The notes: generated by a model not told the origin, from the letters alone. A stretch of DNA of 64,000 nt from JANJUB01 sp031386985 (GCA_031386985.1 JANNCV010000032.1:62001-126000); one strand, 5' to 3'. Counted from the first letter of the stretch, positions 40,009-49,765 are shown. Made by a program: numbers and translations.

Positions 40009-41886
40009 TTGTCTGTAATCCATGCTCCGCCCAAACAAGAAATTGACCCGATGCTTATCGGAGCGATTGGCTGCATCTTCATTGCACTTTCGGGAGTGTT
40101 CGTTAGGCTCTGGTATCTCCAGGTGGTCCAAGCCGAAGAATTTCTAGATAGAGCGGCAAGATCGGGCTTCAGCCGGTTGGACGTCATGGCCCCCCGCGGC
40201 CTCATGTACGATCGCAAGAACCGGCTGGTTGCCGGGGTTAGGTCTGAGCTTGTGGTCACCGGCGTCCCAGCGGTCGTAAACAAGAACATTTGGGTCCTGG
40301 ATCGGCTGGCCCAGCTTACAGGGGCGGACGTAGAGAAGCTGAAAAAGGAGCTCAAAGACGGCTACCTTCGCCCCAACTTACCCGCCCCCATTTATGTTGG
40401 CGTTGACGTCGAAGTGGCAACAAAAATTGCGGAGTCAGGCGAATTTCTGCCGGGAATTGATGTATCCAATCAGCCTATGCGTTACTACCCAAACACCGTG
40501 GAAATGTCGCACATTTTGGGTTACGTGGGAACACCTTCTCCCAAGGATTTGGAGCGAATCGGCGAGCAATTGCGGGGAACTGATCTCACGCCTGCGGCTT
40601 ACGTTGGCAAGGACGGACTAGAGCGAACGCATGAACGAGAGCTAATGGGTCAGCCGGGCCTCGAAAACGTTGTTTCAGCGAAGAAAAAGGCCGTTAGAAT
40701 TGTCTCGAAGGAAGAGGCAAGACCCGGAAACCGCCTCATTTTAACCATTGATCGTGAACTGCAAAAGCTTGCAAACGAGCTTTTAGAACAGTCGTGCCGG
40801 GCCCACAAATCTGACGGTGGAGCCGTCGTTATGATCGAGCCCACAACTGGCGAAATCCTTTGCATGGCTTCACGTCCGACTTTCGATTTGTCCGCCTTTG
40901 AAGGTGGGGTTTCGAAGGAAGATTACGAAGCATTGCTCGCTGATCCGCGCAAGCCACTCTTTAACCGGACTATGGCGGCCTATCCGCCCGGTTCAGTTTT
41001 TAAGATAGCTACCGCAATCGCCGCCGCGAAGGCGGGCATCTTTAATCCGGGCCGAACCGTGAATTGCCCCGGCTATTACGAGCTTGGAAGGCAGAAATTC
41101 AGATGCGAAAATCACGGCGCTGGCTCGCTTTCTTTCTTGACGGCCTTTAGCAAGTCGTGCAATACCTACTTCGGATCGTGGGCGGGCGCGATTGGTAAGG
41201 ATTCGATGTGCCAAACGCTGACAGACCTTGGATTTGGCAGGCAAGTCTTTGGTTCAATACGTCCCAATGAACCTGATTTGCTTGGGGAAGCCCCCGGGGT
41301 TGTCCCCACTGAGGAATGGCTGAACCGTCCCAAGCGCGGCCCTCGTGAGTTTTTCACCGGGCATTTGGTTCAAATGGGATTTGGGCAAGGCTATGTCTCC
41401 ACCACCCCGCTCCAGATGGCGAGTCTTGTTGCCCTTGTCGCAAACGAGGGAAAACAATATGAGCCCCACCTCGTAAAGGCAACCGTAGATCGTTGGGGAA
41501 ATGTACGCCAAACGAAACCCGTCTTAGCTCGGAACTTCGAGCTTCCAGTGTCGTTCTGGCAAACTCTGAAGCAGGGAATGGTCGCCGTTGTCAATTCCGG
41601 GACAGCTCACAGATATGGCGGCATTTCGGGCGTAACATGGGGAGGAAAAACAGGCTCGGCCGAGCATTTGAGGGGCCGCAGAACTCACGCTTGGTACGTG
41701 GGCGTTGCCCCTATTGATAACCCCAAAGTTGTCATCGCAGTTCTTGTCGAGCAATCCGGTCATGGCGGCGATGTTGCGGTGCCAATCGCACAAAGGCTGG
41801 TGAGCGCTTATCTCAAGGAATCGCGAGCTCTCACGAGTGACTCTCGGGCAGATTCGGCCAATGCAACGTCCCCCACTAGGCGATAG
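40009..41886 (+). CDS. mrdA: Penicillin-binding protein 2 (elongasome transpeptidase)
   Basis: 625 aa. One membrane helix (LIGAIGCIFIALSGVFVRLW) precedes the dimerisation domain with MAPRGLMYDRKNRLVAG. The transpeptidase has the SxxK site in YPPGSVFKIATAIAA, the SxN motif in FSKSCNTYFGSWA and KTG in WGGKTGSAEH. It crosslinks peptidoglycan in side-wall growth. The TTG start at 40009 is the best upstream start; ATG 40051 would begin at the membrane helix itself. Its 3' end overlaps the convergent O-antigen-ligase-like gene by 79 bp. Confidence 0.93.
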   Translation: MSVIHAPPKQEIDPMLIGAIGCIFIALSGVFVRLWYLQVVQAEEFLDRAARSGFSRLDVMAPRGLMYDRKNRLVAGVRSELVVTGVPAVVNKNIWVLDRLAQLTGADVEKLKKELKDGYLRPNLPAPIYVGVDVEVATKIAESGEFLPGIDVSNQPMRYYPNTVEMSHILGYVGTPSPKDLERIGEQLRGTDLTPAAYVGKDGLERTHERELMGQPGLENVVSAKKKAVRIVSKEEARPGNRLILTIDRELQKLANELLEQSCRAHKSDGGAVVMIEPTTGEILCMASRPTFDLSAFEGGVSKEDYEALLADPRKPLFNRTMAAYPPGSVFKIATAIAAAKAGIFNPGRTVNCPGYYELGRQKFRCENHGAGSLSFLTAFSKSCNTYFGSWAGAIGKDSMCQTLTDLGFGRQVFGSIRPNEPDLLGEAPGVVPTEEWLNRPKRGPREFFTGHLVQMGFGQGYVSTTPLQMASLVALVANEGKQYEPHLVKATVDRWGNVRQTKPVLARNFELPVSFWQTLKQGMVAVVNSGTAHRYGGISGVTWGGKTGSAEHLRGRRTHAWYVGVAPIDNPKVVIAVLVEQSGHGGDVAVPIAQRLVSAYLKESRALTSDSRADSANATSPTRR

Positions 41887-43886
41887 GTTGCAACCAAAGC
41901 GAGCCCAGCATCGAGGTTTGCAATCCCTTCCACCTTTGTCATGGCTCCGAATCCACCGTCCACTCCACCGTCCGCAAAACGCTTGATCTCTGGCGCAGTG
42001 ATCTTCGCAAAACGCACAAAACCCACAACCGCTGGTTTTAGCATTTCTGCCTTGGCTTCGCCTTCAAGGCTCTCCGCGAGGAATGCCCGACCCTGGTAGG
42101 TTTCTAGTGGAATGAGCTCCGGAATGGATCGAATCAAGAAATAAGGGGTGGTCTCGGAAGCGACCAACTTCAGCGCCGCCCTCCTCGCGCGATCTGGGTT
42201 ATCCTTCCGATTTTGTTCGATGTCCAGAAGTAGTGCCGGATAATTGTAAGGGTCGAGCTCGTAAACCTTATCCAGAAATTGATCCGGGTTCCCCGATTGT
42301 TCGGCCTTGTCGAGCCGGGCAAGGGCGCGGTACATGGCAAGGGACGGGCCGAGACTTATCGCCCTTGTGAGGAAAGAACGCTGCTCAGCGCGATAAATCT
42401 GCGCAGAAGCAGACAGTTGGTAGCTCGTAAAAAAGACCCGCGAATCCAGCGGAGCCAGCGCCTGAAGCGACTGGATGTCGGTGCTCAGTTGCTCTCGGGT
42501 CGTGGCGCTGAGGCCGCCTCTAAGCATGCCATGGCGAATATCCACCCACCCAAAGTAGAGCATCGCGAGGGGAGCAAGGCAAGATGAAACAATTAAGCTC
42601 TTTCGAAAGGCAGGTTGCAGAAATTCTGGAGTTGAGCCATCAATCGCGAGTTGCAATGCCATGCCGCACAAGACGAAAAACATCACACCCAAGCCAAAGA
42701 CTTGGAGGTCGCTATCGAAAACGCTGTGAGCCAGAAACGCCGCGATAGAAGCCACAACTGCTGCCTTTTGGAGGCGGGTTGCATCAGGTTGCGTTCTTGA
42801 TCCCGTGAGCGAGGCGCGAGCGAGTAAGGCTAGAAAAACTAGGAATCCGGTTAGTCCAAGCGCCCCGGCCTCAACCCCGAGTTGGAGGAAGGAATTATGG
42901 GCGAGTTGGGTCTGGGTTGTTGTGCCCGTTCGCGCAGATTGGAAGCGGTAGGTTCCGATGCCGTATCCCAACGGATTCATGGTCATTAGCTTGATGGAGC
43001 CCGCCCACAGGTTTTTGCGAAAACCGCTCGATTGTTCGGAGGTCGAAGCTGCTCCCGCAACCCGGCCCAAGGGCGAACCGATCGGGCCCGCCTTGGTTGG
43101 CCGGTGCGTAATGCCATACGCCAACCCGAAGCCCAAAACCGCGCAAGCCCCAAGGCCGATTATGGACTTTCTCATGAGTTTGCCGGAAACGAGAAGCATT
43201 ACGATTCCCCCGATTACCGCCGAAAGCAATCCTCCCTTCGAGCCGGTTAGCATTAAACTCACGACCATCATGCTGCCCGCAATCCCGGCCATGAGTTTTC
43301 CAACCCGATCTTCTGTCGCGGCGAGAATACAGGCGGGGAATAGGCAAACGCAGAGGAATGCGGCGAGCGCGTTTGGCCCCATCGTGTGCGCAAAAATCCG
43401 CCAAGTCGGATCAGCCTGGGTTCCGTACTCCCTGATTCCTAAAAGGGCAAGCCAAACTCCGGCGACCGTGAAGGCAACCAGGACCCAACGAACTCCGCTC
43501 CCACGCCCGACCGATGCAACCGTTAGAATGAAAGTTGCCCCATACGCCAGCCATTCCAGCAACGTCATCAGACTCAAGTGACGATATTGAGAAACTCCAA
43601 ACGAAATCGTGACGGCTAGCTCCACGATCGCCAATGGCAGGAGAATCTTGAGATGCGGGATCGGGACTACGCGCTTCTTAAGCGTCATCCAAAGCAATCC
43701 CGAAAACAGGATTAAACCAATGAGCGCGTGCCCCATCGCCGCCCCTTGCGAATCCGAATAGATGGATTCCAAGGCGTCCGTAATCGGCATGGTTTCAAGC
43801 GGAATCCATGCGCCAAAGACGGCCGAGGCCAACACGGCCGCCAAGATGAAATACGGTATTGGTGTCTGAGCGGCCCGTTTGGTCAC
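41808..43886 (-). CDS. O-antigen ligase/polymerase-like membrane protein
   Basis: About 692 aa from GTG 43886, chosen to clear the divergent DAHP synthase promoter. Around 12 membrane segments run from about residue 15 to 430. The long loop GSPLGRVAGAASTSEQSSGF, FRKNLWAGSIKLMTMNPLGY and GTTTQTQLAHNSFLQLGVEA fits the Wzy_C (O-antigen ligase) domain with its conserved R and H. The C-terminal ~230 residues are a soluble TPR-like helical domain (YRALARLDKAEQSGNPDQFL). It likely joins or polymerises surface glycans. The 3' overlap with mrdA covers the last 26 codons. Confidence 0.85.
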   Translation of the reverse strand: MTKRAAQTPIPYFILAAVLASAVFGAWIPLETMPITDALESIYSDSQGAAMGHALIGLILFSGLLWMTLKKRVVPIPHLKILLPLAIVELAVTISFGVSQYRHLSLMTLLEWLAYGATFILTVASVGRGSGVRWVLVAFTVAGVWLALLGIREYGTQADPTWRIFAHTMGPNALAAFLCVCLFPACILAATEDRVGKLMAGIAGSMMVVSLMLTGSKGGLLSAVIGGIVMLLVSGKLMRKSIIGLGACAVLGFGLAYGITHRPTKAGPIGSPLGRVAGAASTSEQSSGFRKNLWAGSIKLMTMNPLGYGIGTYRFQSARTGTTTQTQLAHNSFLQLGVEAGALGLTGFLVFLALLARASLTGSRTQPDATRLQKAAVVASIAAFLAHSVFDSDLQVFGLGVMFFVLCGMALQLAIDGSTPEFLQPAFRKSLIVSSCLAPLAMLYFGWVDIRHGMLRGGLSATTREQLSTDIQSLQALAPLDSRVFFTSYQLSASAQIYRAEQRSFLTRAISLGPSLAMYRALARLDKAEQSGNPDQFLDKVYELDPYNYPALLLDIEQNRKDNPDRARRAALKLVASETTPYFLIRSIPELIPLETYQGRAFLAESLEGEAKAEMLKPAVVGFVRFAKITAPEIKRFADGGVDGGFGAMTKVEGIANLDAGLALVATYRLVGDVALAESARESLVRARDSLR

Positions 43887-43913
43887 TTCCTTGAAGGTAC
43901 CCTCTTGAGGTAA

Positions 43914-44930
43914 ATGATCGTTTTGATGCAGTTCGGGGCTACGGATAGCCAAGTTAACGCAGTTTGCGAAGCGATTCGCCAGAGCAAACTTGAACCCCAA
44001 GTTTTGCCCGGCGATAGAATCGCAATCGGCATCCCCAGTTCGGTACCCGCCGAGATTCGGGATGATTTGGCTGGCATTTTGGCAAGTCTAGATGCCGTAA
44101 GCAAGGTAACTCACGTTAGCCGCCCTTACAAACTTGCCTCGATGGAGTGGCAGCGAACCAAAACCGAAGTGCCCGTTTCGCCGACCGTCTCTGTCGGCCC
44201 GAACACGTTTACCGTTATGGCCGGGCCCTGTTCCATCGAATCTCTCGACCAGTTTGAGGCGTGCGCTAAGGTTGTGAAAGAGTCAGGGGCTACGATCATT
44301 CGGGGTGGCGCGTTCAAGCCCCGCACTTCGCCTTACGCGTTCCAGGGCCTCGCCGAAGAGGGCCTAAAGATCATGCAGAGAGTGGGCGCCGATTATGGCC
44401 TCGCCACAATCACCGAGGTCATGTCGCCGGACATGGTCGGCCTAGTGGCTTCTTATGTAGATGTCCTGCAAATCGGAGCCCGTAGCATGCAGAACTTCCC
44501 GTTGTTGATCGAGGCGGGAAAGAGCATGAAGCCGGTTTTCCTGAAACGCGGGCCCGCCGCCACGATTGATGAGTTCCTTCTTGCCGCCGAATATGTCCTC
44601 AATCAAGGTAATCCGAACGTGATTTTGTGCGAGCGGGGAATCGTACCGCTTGATCGTTCGTATACCCGAAACACGCTGGACTTGAACTCAATCCCGGTCC
44701 TCAAGGAGTATTCTCACCTGCCCGTAATCGTTGATCCTTCCCACGGAGTAGGAGTAGCTCGATATGTGCCGGCATTGGCCAAGGCCGCCGTTATGGCGGG
44801 CGCGGATGGCCTCATGATCGAAGTTCACCCCGACCCCAAACACGCAATGAGCGACGGCTCGCAATCACTCACGCCGGAAGTGTTTATGAAGCTAATGGGG
44901 GATTTGGATAAGTTACAAGCGTTGCGTTAA
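43914..44930 (+). CDS. aroF: DAHP synthase with N-terminal ferredoxin-like domain
   Basis: 338 aa. This enzyme condenses PEP and erythrose-4-phosphate in the first step of the shikimate pathway. Residues 1-70 form the regulatory FL (ACT-like) domain (MIVLMQFGATDSQ). The barrel has VMAGPCSIESLDQFEACAKV, IIRGGAFKPRTSPYAFQGL, LQIGARSMQNFPLLIEAG, KPVFLKRGPAATIDEFL, VILCERGIV and VIVDPSHGVGVARYVPAL. It belongs to the AroA-beta subtype of type I. A GAGG Shine-Dalgarno lies before the ATG. Confidence 0.96.
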   Translation: MIVLMQFGATDSQVNAVCEAIRQSKLEPQVLPGDRIAIGIPSSVPAEIRDDLAGILASLDAVSKVTHVSRPYKLASMEWQRTKTEVPVSPTVSVGPNTFTVMAGPCSIESLDQFEACAKVVKESGATIIRGGAFKPRTSPYAFQGLAEEGLKIMQRVGADYGLATITEVMSPDMVGLVASYVDVLQIGARSMQNFPLLIEAGKSMKPVFLKRGPAATIDEFLLAAEYVLNQGNPNVILCERGIVPLDRSYTRNTLDLNSIPVLKEYSHLPVIVDPSHGVGVARYVPALAKAAVMAGADGLMIEVHPDPKHAMSDGSQSLTPEVFMKLMGDLDKLQALR

Positions 44931-44948
44931 AGTTTGTCGGCTCGTTGC

Positions 44949-45299
44949 CTACAACGAACTGTACATCTTATCCACGGTTACAGCGACAATGCGGTCGTCT
45001 TTGTCCACTGCAATAATCGCATAAAAATAGAACGTCCACGAGAAATCGGTGCTTGGCTCCTTCTTTGAGACAACATAGTGGATTTCACTCGAGTCACCTG
45101 GGCAAACCAAGTATTCCGGGCAACGATTAAGAATTGGCCCGTACCCCGCGGGCCGACTACAAGTGGCCACTGAACGGCCCACACACCCCGACCACAACCG
45201 CACCTCACGTGTAGGGGCATCCATCCGCCAGTGGATCCACGATGCCAGGCAGATGATGCAACTACCAAGGGCAAGAATTAGCAACTTCTTGTGGTTCAA
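44949..45299 (-). CDS. Small membrane-anchored protein, unknown
   Basis: 116 aa from TTG 45299, with a hydrophobic N-terminus (KKLLILALGSCIICLASWI) then a Cys-rich mature part (six Cys in about 60 residues: SGCVGRSVATCSRP, ILNRCPEYLVCPGD). The end is strand-rich (FYFYAIIAVDKDDRIVAVTV). It resembles the gene at 14488 in layout and both lie beside an R1 copy, but I see no clear sequence match. The cysteines suggest disulphides outside the cytoplasm. Confidence 0.5.
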   Translation of the reverse strand: MNHKKLLILALGSCIICLASWIHWRMDAPTREVRLWSGCVGRSVATCSRPAGYGPILNRCPEYLVCPGDSSEIHYVVSKKEPSTDFSWTFYFYAIIAVDKDDRIVAVTVDKMYSSL

Positions 45300-45348
45300 A
45301 ACTTTATCTTATCCCACCCTGGAAGAACATACGCTTTCTCTGATATGG

Positions 45349-45515
45349 GAGAGCTACACGCCTCTCGCGCCACACCGAGCCCGCTTTGATCTGTCGTGCG
45401 ATCCCGTTTTGGCGGGATGGCTCCATGGCCTTGAAGTATTCCGCTTATCTCGTATTCCTTTCACCGCTGATATTGGAACCAATTGCCTATCGCTTAGACT
45501 TGCGGAGTTTACACG
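45349..45515 (+). repeat. Dispersed repeat R1, copy 4 (degenerate, opposite strand)
   Basis: GAGAGCTACACGCCTCTCGC followed by GCCACACCGAGCCCGCTTT, and further on GATATTGGAACCAATTG, match the minus-strand reading of copies 1-3 (GAGCTCCGCGCGCCTCGCGC, then CATACGCC, and AGATTGGAACCAACAG). TAGACT stands where the others have TAAACT. A segment in the middle is replaced. It lies upstream of the small TTG-start gene, in a 365-bp gene-free stretch. Confidence 0.5.
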
Positions 45516-45644
45516 ATGAGCCACATTTGAAAGGCCAGAGTGTGGTCATCTTATGTGGCGCGAAAACCCGAAGATTCCCCCAAGAACTTACTCCTAAAAC
45601 GTCTTCAAGAAAGGGGCAGACCGCTGCGATCCCGTTCTGGCGGG
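45397..45644 (+). repeat. Pair of 20-bp direct repeats with small stem
   Basis: TGCGATCCCGTTYTGGCGGG occurs at 45397-45416 and 45625-45644, with one mismatch. Each contains a CCCG...CGGG stem. The rest of 45516-45664 shows nothing recognisable; an 89-codon open frame across this area (45386-45655) has no protein-like features. Confidence 0.6.
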
Positions 45645-45664
45645 GCGAATTGTGAAGCACGCCG

Positions 45665-48115
45665 CTAAAGCCGCGGACCGTAAACCATTGCATTCACCAG
45701 AAGCGGGTACATTCCGGGCCACATCGCGCGCTCGGTGGGGTCTTCGGCGAACCAGACTACATTGCCGTTCCCAACCGATTGGGTTTGAACGCACGCCGTT
45801 CCCCGGATTCCTTTCTCGGTTTCTCCGGGCCAAGTCCAGCCGTGTAAAACGGTGTTCTCCGCATCTACGATCTTTACGGCCGAGTTTGAGTTGGAATCAA
45901 AAAACGCCGAACCTCCGACTTGCACGCCAATCATCGTATCCTCGGCCCCGTAGCACAGCCAATTCTCCGGGTCGAGCACGGCTTTACCAATGCCACCCGG
46001 AAATGAAGCCGTACTCTTTGAAGTGAGCGACATGAAGCCGCCATTGGAGGGCGCGCCGCCCATCAAGACGAGACACCCGCCGTCGTTCACCCATTTCTTG
46101 AGGTCATCATTTACTTCCAAACGCCCACCCGGAGCCAAGATCACGCTGAAACGGTTCAGATCTCCGCGTATGCTCGACCGAGTGAGCGGGGTGAAAGGGA
46201 ACTTGAAGACTTGCTCCATCACGTACCAGGTTGATCCGAATGGAGTTGGGCTGGCGTCATCGCCGAAAACAACCGCCGCCTTGAAGGGGCGAAGTTTATA
46301 GACATTACTGCTTCCCGTTCCATAGCGGCCCTCATCGGGATAGCCGGTGTTCAGCGGCTCGGCAACGCGATCCGTGTCGAGGTCATTCACGATCTTGTCG
46401 TAGCCGTCCTCGTTGCGTCCTTTAAGAATGAGAAGAGTTCCTACCGGCCAGGTGGCTCCGCTGACCTTGATCTCTTTGTCCGTGAACCCAATTCTCAGGT
46501 TTTTGGCGAGCAGTTTCACGGCAAGCAAAGAGGCTTGATGGCTGGGAGGAATGGCGTATCCAATCTCGCCCGCCGGAGAGGAAGAGCGGCGCTTAACCAT
46601 CATTTCGCTAATTCGGGGAGCTGATGTCGTCCACCAAGCTTTAACGTCATGTAAGAGCGGCAGTGACCACCCCGTCATGTCATAAAACTCGCCGCCTTCG
46701 TTCTTCTCCTTCCTTCGTAACTGCTCTTTCACGAACTCCTCTTCGAAGGTGTTTTCGTTCGTGAGCAGCATCTTTGCCGAGGCGGCTTGGGGCTGGGCTA
46801 AATCTAACATTAGATAGCTTCCGTTCCCGGAGAACTTGCCGGAATCCTTCCAAAGCGATTCTCCATCAAGACTAACGCTTCCCAAACCGGTCTTTATGGT
46901 TATTCCACTTGCCTTTAGGTTATCTGCAAGTCTTTGAATCTTTACCGGATCTTGGGAGAAAGCGGTGAGAAAGCGGTTCTTACCCGCCCACTCGCCGGAA
47001 ACGCACTTGGCTTTGAACGCCCCAAACGAATCCAAGAGCGCCTCCCGATTAGCCACGGCCGAGCCGATTACAGCCATCGCCGAGGTGAAATGCTTGGCCG
47101 CTCCGCCCCAGAGCGATCGCTCAACCCCATCGGCATCGAACGACAGAATCTCAGCTCCGTCGGTTTCGTGGGTCATGCCGATTGCGCCGGTCAGAGTCGC
47201 CCAAGTGTCGAGGTAGCCGGGAAAATAGAAATCGAAGGTGTCCTTGATAAAATAACCCCAGCCCTGCTTATCAAAAGCGTTTGCCGTGGCCTTTCCGAAC
47301 ACATCGGTCCATTTGTTATAGCGCTCCCGATCAAAGAAACTGTGGACAGACATCGCCGTGGGCGGGAAGAAGTAGGTGTCAACCTCGCCGTGCTGGTCGC
47401 AATAGACCTGCGGGTTCCAGCGCAAAACCTCTTTGATCTCTTGGCGGGTTTCTTGCTGTGAGAACGAGATTCTATCACGGTTCATATCAAAGCGATAGTG
47501 GTTAGTTCGCCCATTAACCGATTGCGGAACGCGATGCTCGGGAGAACCCATATCGGTGCTCCCGGTGGCGATCGAGTTCTGGTAAATCACATATCGTTCA
47601 TGCCCATCGGTGTTATAGCATGGGTTGACGATTACAACGGCCTTTTTGAGGAGCTCTGTGATTTTGGGGCTGTTTGATGCCGCAAGGTTATACAAAAGCA
47701 TCATCCCAGATTCAAAACTCGCAGATTCGTCGCCATGGATCGTCTCGTTGATCCAGATGATGGTCGGGTTGTTCTTCTTGATCGCCGGGTCGTTTTGGCC
47801 GTGGGCAAGCTTTTCGTTTGCCAGGCGGATCTCCTCTAAGCGAGCGATATTCTCCGGCGAACTAATCGCTACAACCCTTAGCGGGCGGCCCTCCGTGCTT
47901 TTCCCATACTCAAAGTAGCGCGTTCGCGATTTGGCGGTGTTGCAAATCGCTTCAACAACGCGTTGCTGGTTGTAATAAGTGGTGTGGCGGGTGCCTATCT
48001 CATAACCAAGGATCGCGCTGGGCTTGGGAACCTTTGAATCGTAACTGCCGAAAGAGTAAAAAACTTCGGGCCGGGCCTGAGTGATGAGGGCGAGCGAAAG
48101 GGCGAAGGCGGACAT
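45665..48115 (-). CDS. Secreted M14 zinc carboxypeptidase
   Basis: 816 aa with a short signal (MSAFALSLALITQA). The M14 domain spans about 30-330: IIWINETIHGDESASFESGM holds the HxxE zinc pair, FDMNRDRISFSQQETRQEI the substrate-binding Asn/Arg, and YCDQHGEVDTYFFPP the third zinc His. The catalytic Glu is probably in MTHETDGAE. The C-terminal half (about 480-816) resembles a glutamine-amidotransferase-like fold (VILAPGGRLEVNDDLKKWVN) and may act in binding. Closest known type is peptidase family M14 of large secreted size. TAGACT (48124-48129) ends 9 nt before the ATG. Confidence 0.9.
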   Translation of the reverse strand: MSAFALSLALITQARPEVFYSFGSYDSKVPKPSAILGYEIGTRHTTYYNQQRVVEAICNTAKSRTRYFEYGKSTEGRPLRVVAISSPENIARLEEIRLANEKLAHGQNDPAIKKNNPTIIWINETIHGDESASFESGMMLLYNLAASNSPKITELLKKAVVIVNPCYNTDGHERYVIYQNSIATGSTDMGSPEHRVPQSVNGRTNHYRFDMNRDRISFSQQETRQEIKEVLRWNPQVYCDQHGEVDTYFFPPTAMSVHSFFDRERYNKWTDVFGKATANAFDKQGWGYFIKDTFDFYFPGYLDTWATLTGAIGMTHETDGAEILSFDADGVERSLWGGAAKHFTSAMAVIGSAVANREALLDSFGAFKAKCVSGEWAGKNRFLTAFSQDPVKIQRLADNLKASGITIKTGLGSVSLDGESLWKDSGKFSGNGSYLMLDLAQPQAASAKMLLTNENTFEEEFVKEQLRRKEKNEGGEFYDMTGWSLPLLHDVKAWWTTSAPRISEMMVKRRSSSPAGEIGYAIPPSHQASLLAVKLLAKNLRIGFTDKEIKVSGATWPVGTLLILKGRNEDGYDKIVNDLDTDRVAEPLNTGYPDEGRYGTGSSNVYKLRPFKAAVVFGDDASPTPFGSTWYVMEQVFKFPFTPLTRSSIRGDLNRFSVILAPGGRLEVNDDLKKWVNDGGCLVLMGGAPSNGGFMSLTSKSTASFPGGIGKAVLDPENWLCYGAEDTMIGVQVGGSAFFDSNSNSAVKIVDAENTVLHGWTWPGETEKGIRGTACVQTQSVGNGNVVWFAEDPTERAMWPGMYPLLVNAMVYGPRL

Positions 48116-48126
48116 GAAGCAATAGT

Positions 48127-48897
48127 CTAGCCCAACAGCCGAAAGAAGCGACGAGCATTCTGGCTCGTCATGATTCCAACCTCATGCGAATCACAGTTCC
48201 AGAGTTTCGCTAAACCCTCGGCGATGAGAGGAATGTAGGCCGGGTGATTTGGCTTGCCTCGGTAAGGCACCGGGCTCAAATAAGGGCAGTCCGTCTCAAG
48301 AACGATCCGATCCCGGGGAATTTTGGCTATGGTTGCACGCAGTTCATCGGCCTTCGGATAGGTAATCGGGCCGTCCACGCCGAACATGCAGAGCCCCAGA
48401 TTCATGGCCCGCTCAGCATCCTCAAGAGTTCCAGCGAAGCAATGAAAAAGAGTATCGCCCGTGTATTTGCGCTCTTCTAACAGGCTCAGGAGATCATTGT
48501 ATGCCTCGCGGCAGTGAAACACAACCGGCTTGTTTGTGGTTTCAGCGAGGTCAAGATGGTCGTTCAGACAAGCTTTTTGTTGGGCAGAGCTCGCGTGATC
48601 GCGGTAAAAATCTAGCCCGATTTCACCCAAAGCCACCACCTTTTCATGCTTCAGCAGCGTTTCAAAGTGGCTTAACAGCGAAGGCGAATAGTGCTGGGCG
48701 TAGTTGGGATGTTGCCCCACAATCGCATAAACCCCCTCGTGCCTTTCGGCGATTTCAACCGCCCGCTGACTCCCATCCAAATCCACACCCACAATCATTA
48801 AGCCCGTCACGCCCACGGCAAATGCGCGGGCAATCTCAGCAGAGGGATCAGGATACGCCTCCTTATCGTTCAGGTGGCAATGAGTGTCTATGAACAC
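48127..48897 (-). CDS. tatD: TatD-family metal-dependent DNase
   Basis: 256 aa. FIDTHCHLND gives the HxH metal pair, ALGEIGLDFYRD the Glu, PVVFHCREA, FHCFAGT and LETDCPYLSP the remaining ligands. TatD-type enzymes act as 3'-5' exonucleases and in D-Tyr-tRNA or quality-control roles. The GTG start is supported by CATAAT (48904-48909) ending 7 nt upstream. The M14 gene follows 11 bp downstream. Confidence 0.94.
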   Translation of the reverse strand: MFIDTHCHLNDKEAYPDPSAEIARAFAVGVTGLMIVGVDLDGSQRAVEIAERHEGVYAIVGQHPNYAQHYSPSLLSHFETLLKHEKVVALGEIGLDFYRDHASSAQQKACLNDHLDLAETTNKPVVFHCREAYNDLLSLLEERKYTGDTLFHCFAGTLEDAERAMNLGLCMFGVDGPITYPKADELRATIAKIPRDRIVLETDCPYLSPVPYRGKPNHPAYIPLIAEGLAKLWNCDSHEVGIMTSQNARRFFRLLG

Positions 48898-48934
48898 CGC
48901 TCTATTATGAGCTTGGCGGGGGTCCCTCAGACCA

Positions 48935-49765
48935 TTACCCCGGATGCACTTGCGTCGTTTCTCCTACGAAAACGCTAATCGGAGTGCCCGGGTAGGCGAT
49001 GATTTTGCGTCCCTTGAGCATCTGGCCAAGTTTGCTTCCGATCTCGCCAGCGATGTTGGCAAGTTCCAAAACGGCGCCAATCGCGAGCGGATCGCTGAGA
49101 ACGGTTCCCACCTTTTCGGCGGAATCGAGCACAGAATTGACTTCGGCCACACGGTTCCCTAAAACAACCTCTTCAAGATTCTTCATGTTTAGTTGTTTCG
49201 CGATCTTTTCGAAACCCCTCTTGGTGGTTTCGTCAGTTACGTCCACCCTGCCGCCCTCTTTGAATGAACGCTCAATTTGACTTAGCGCTCGCATCACTTC
49301 AGGGTCGCTAGCGATGCTTTGAAGCTTGGCGGAAAGGTTTTGTCGCCCGGTATTGCCACGGTTCAGACTAATGGGCTGATCCAAGATGCCGTTATTGGCG
49401 GAGGTTAACTTTATGGCTTGCCCATCGGCGGCAATGGCTTGGTTGATCATGAGTTCCAGGCGGGCCGGTTTGTTTGTGATCGCGGCAAGAGCATTTTCCC
49501 CTCGCGATTGGCTGATTTTCCCGCTCAGCAAGCTTCCCTTGTGAATCGCAATGCCCCCACCGCCCGCGGTCAGAACATCTTCGGCAACCATCAGTTTCAC
49601 GCTTGTACCCTCAGGGTCCTTTCCGGCTTCCAACTGCTGCATCAAAACCAGTTTCACTTCCGTTCCCCTATCAAGCGGCGATTTCTTAAGGAGTTTTCCG
49701 TAAGCAAAATAACCACCTGCGCCAACCGCCGCAAGCAAACCCACGATCAAAACAGTTTTTTTCAT
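48935..49765 (-). CDS. Secreted or anchored protein, unknown
   Basis: About 276 aa starting MKKTVLIVGLLAAVGAGGYF, a signal-anchor. The mature part begins with a strand-rich module (GTEVKLVLMQQLEAGKDPEG, then IHKGSLLSGKISQSRGENAL) resembling the conserved beta-barrel of TrbI/VirB10-like or S-layer cell-wall-anchor proteins, with a helical region (EVMRALSQIERSFKEGG) before a final strand segment (YPGTPISVFVGETTQV). The closing phrase, ISVFV near the end, fits such a barrel. I cannot name a family with confidence. A Shine-Dalgarno (AAAGGAA) precedes the ATG. Confidence 0.6.
   Translation of the reverse strand: MKKTVLIVGLLAAVGAGGYFAYGKLLKKSPLDRGTEVKLVLMQQLEAGKDPEGTSVKLMVAEDVLTAGGGGIAIHKGSLLSGKISQSRGENALAAITNKPARLELMINQAIAADGQAIKLTSANNGILDQPISLNRGNTGRQNLSAKLQSIASDPEVMRALSQIERSFKEGGRVDVTDETTKRGFEKIAKQLNMKNLEEVVLGNRVAEVNSVLDSAEKVGTVLSDPLAIGAVLELANIAGEIGSKLGQMLKGRKIIAYPGTPISVFVGETTQVHPG

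Noticed and set aside
45386..45655. 89-codon plus-strand frame downstream of R1 copy 4
   Set aside because: Runs through the two 20-bp repeats and has no protein-like features; kept only as a repeat region.
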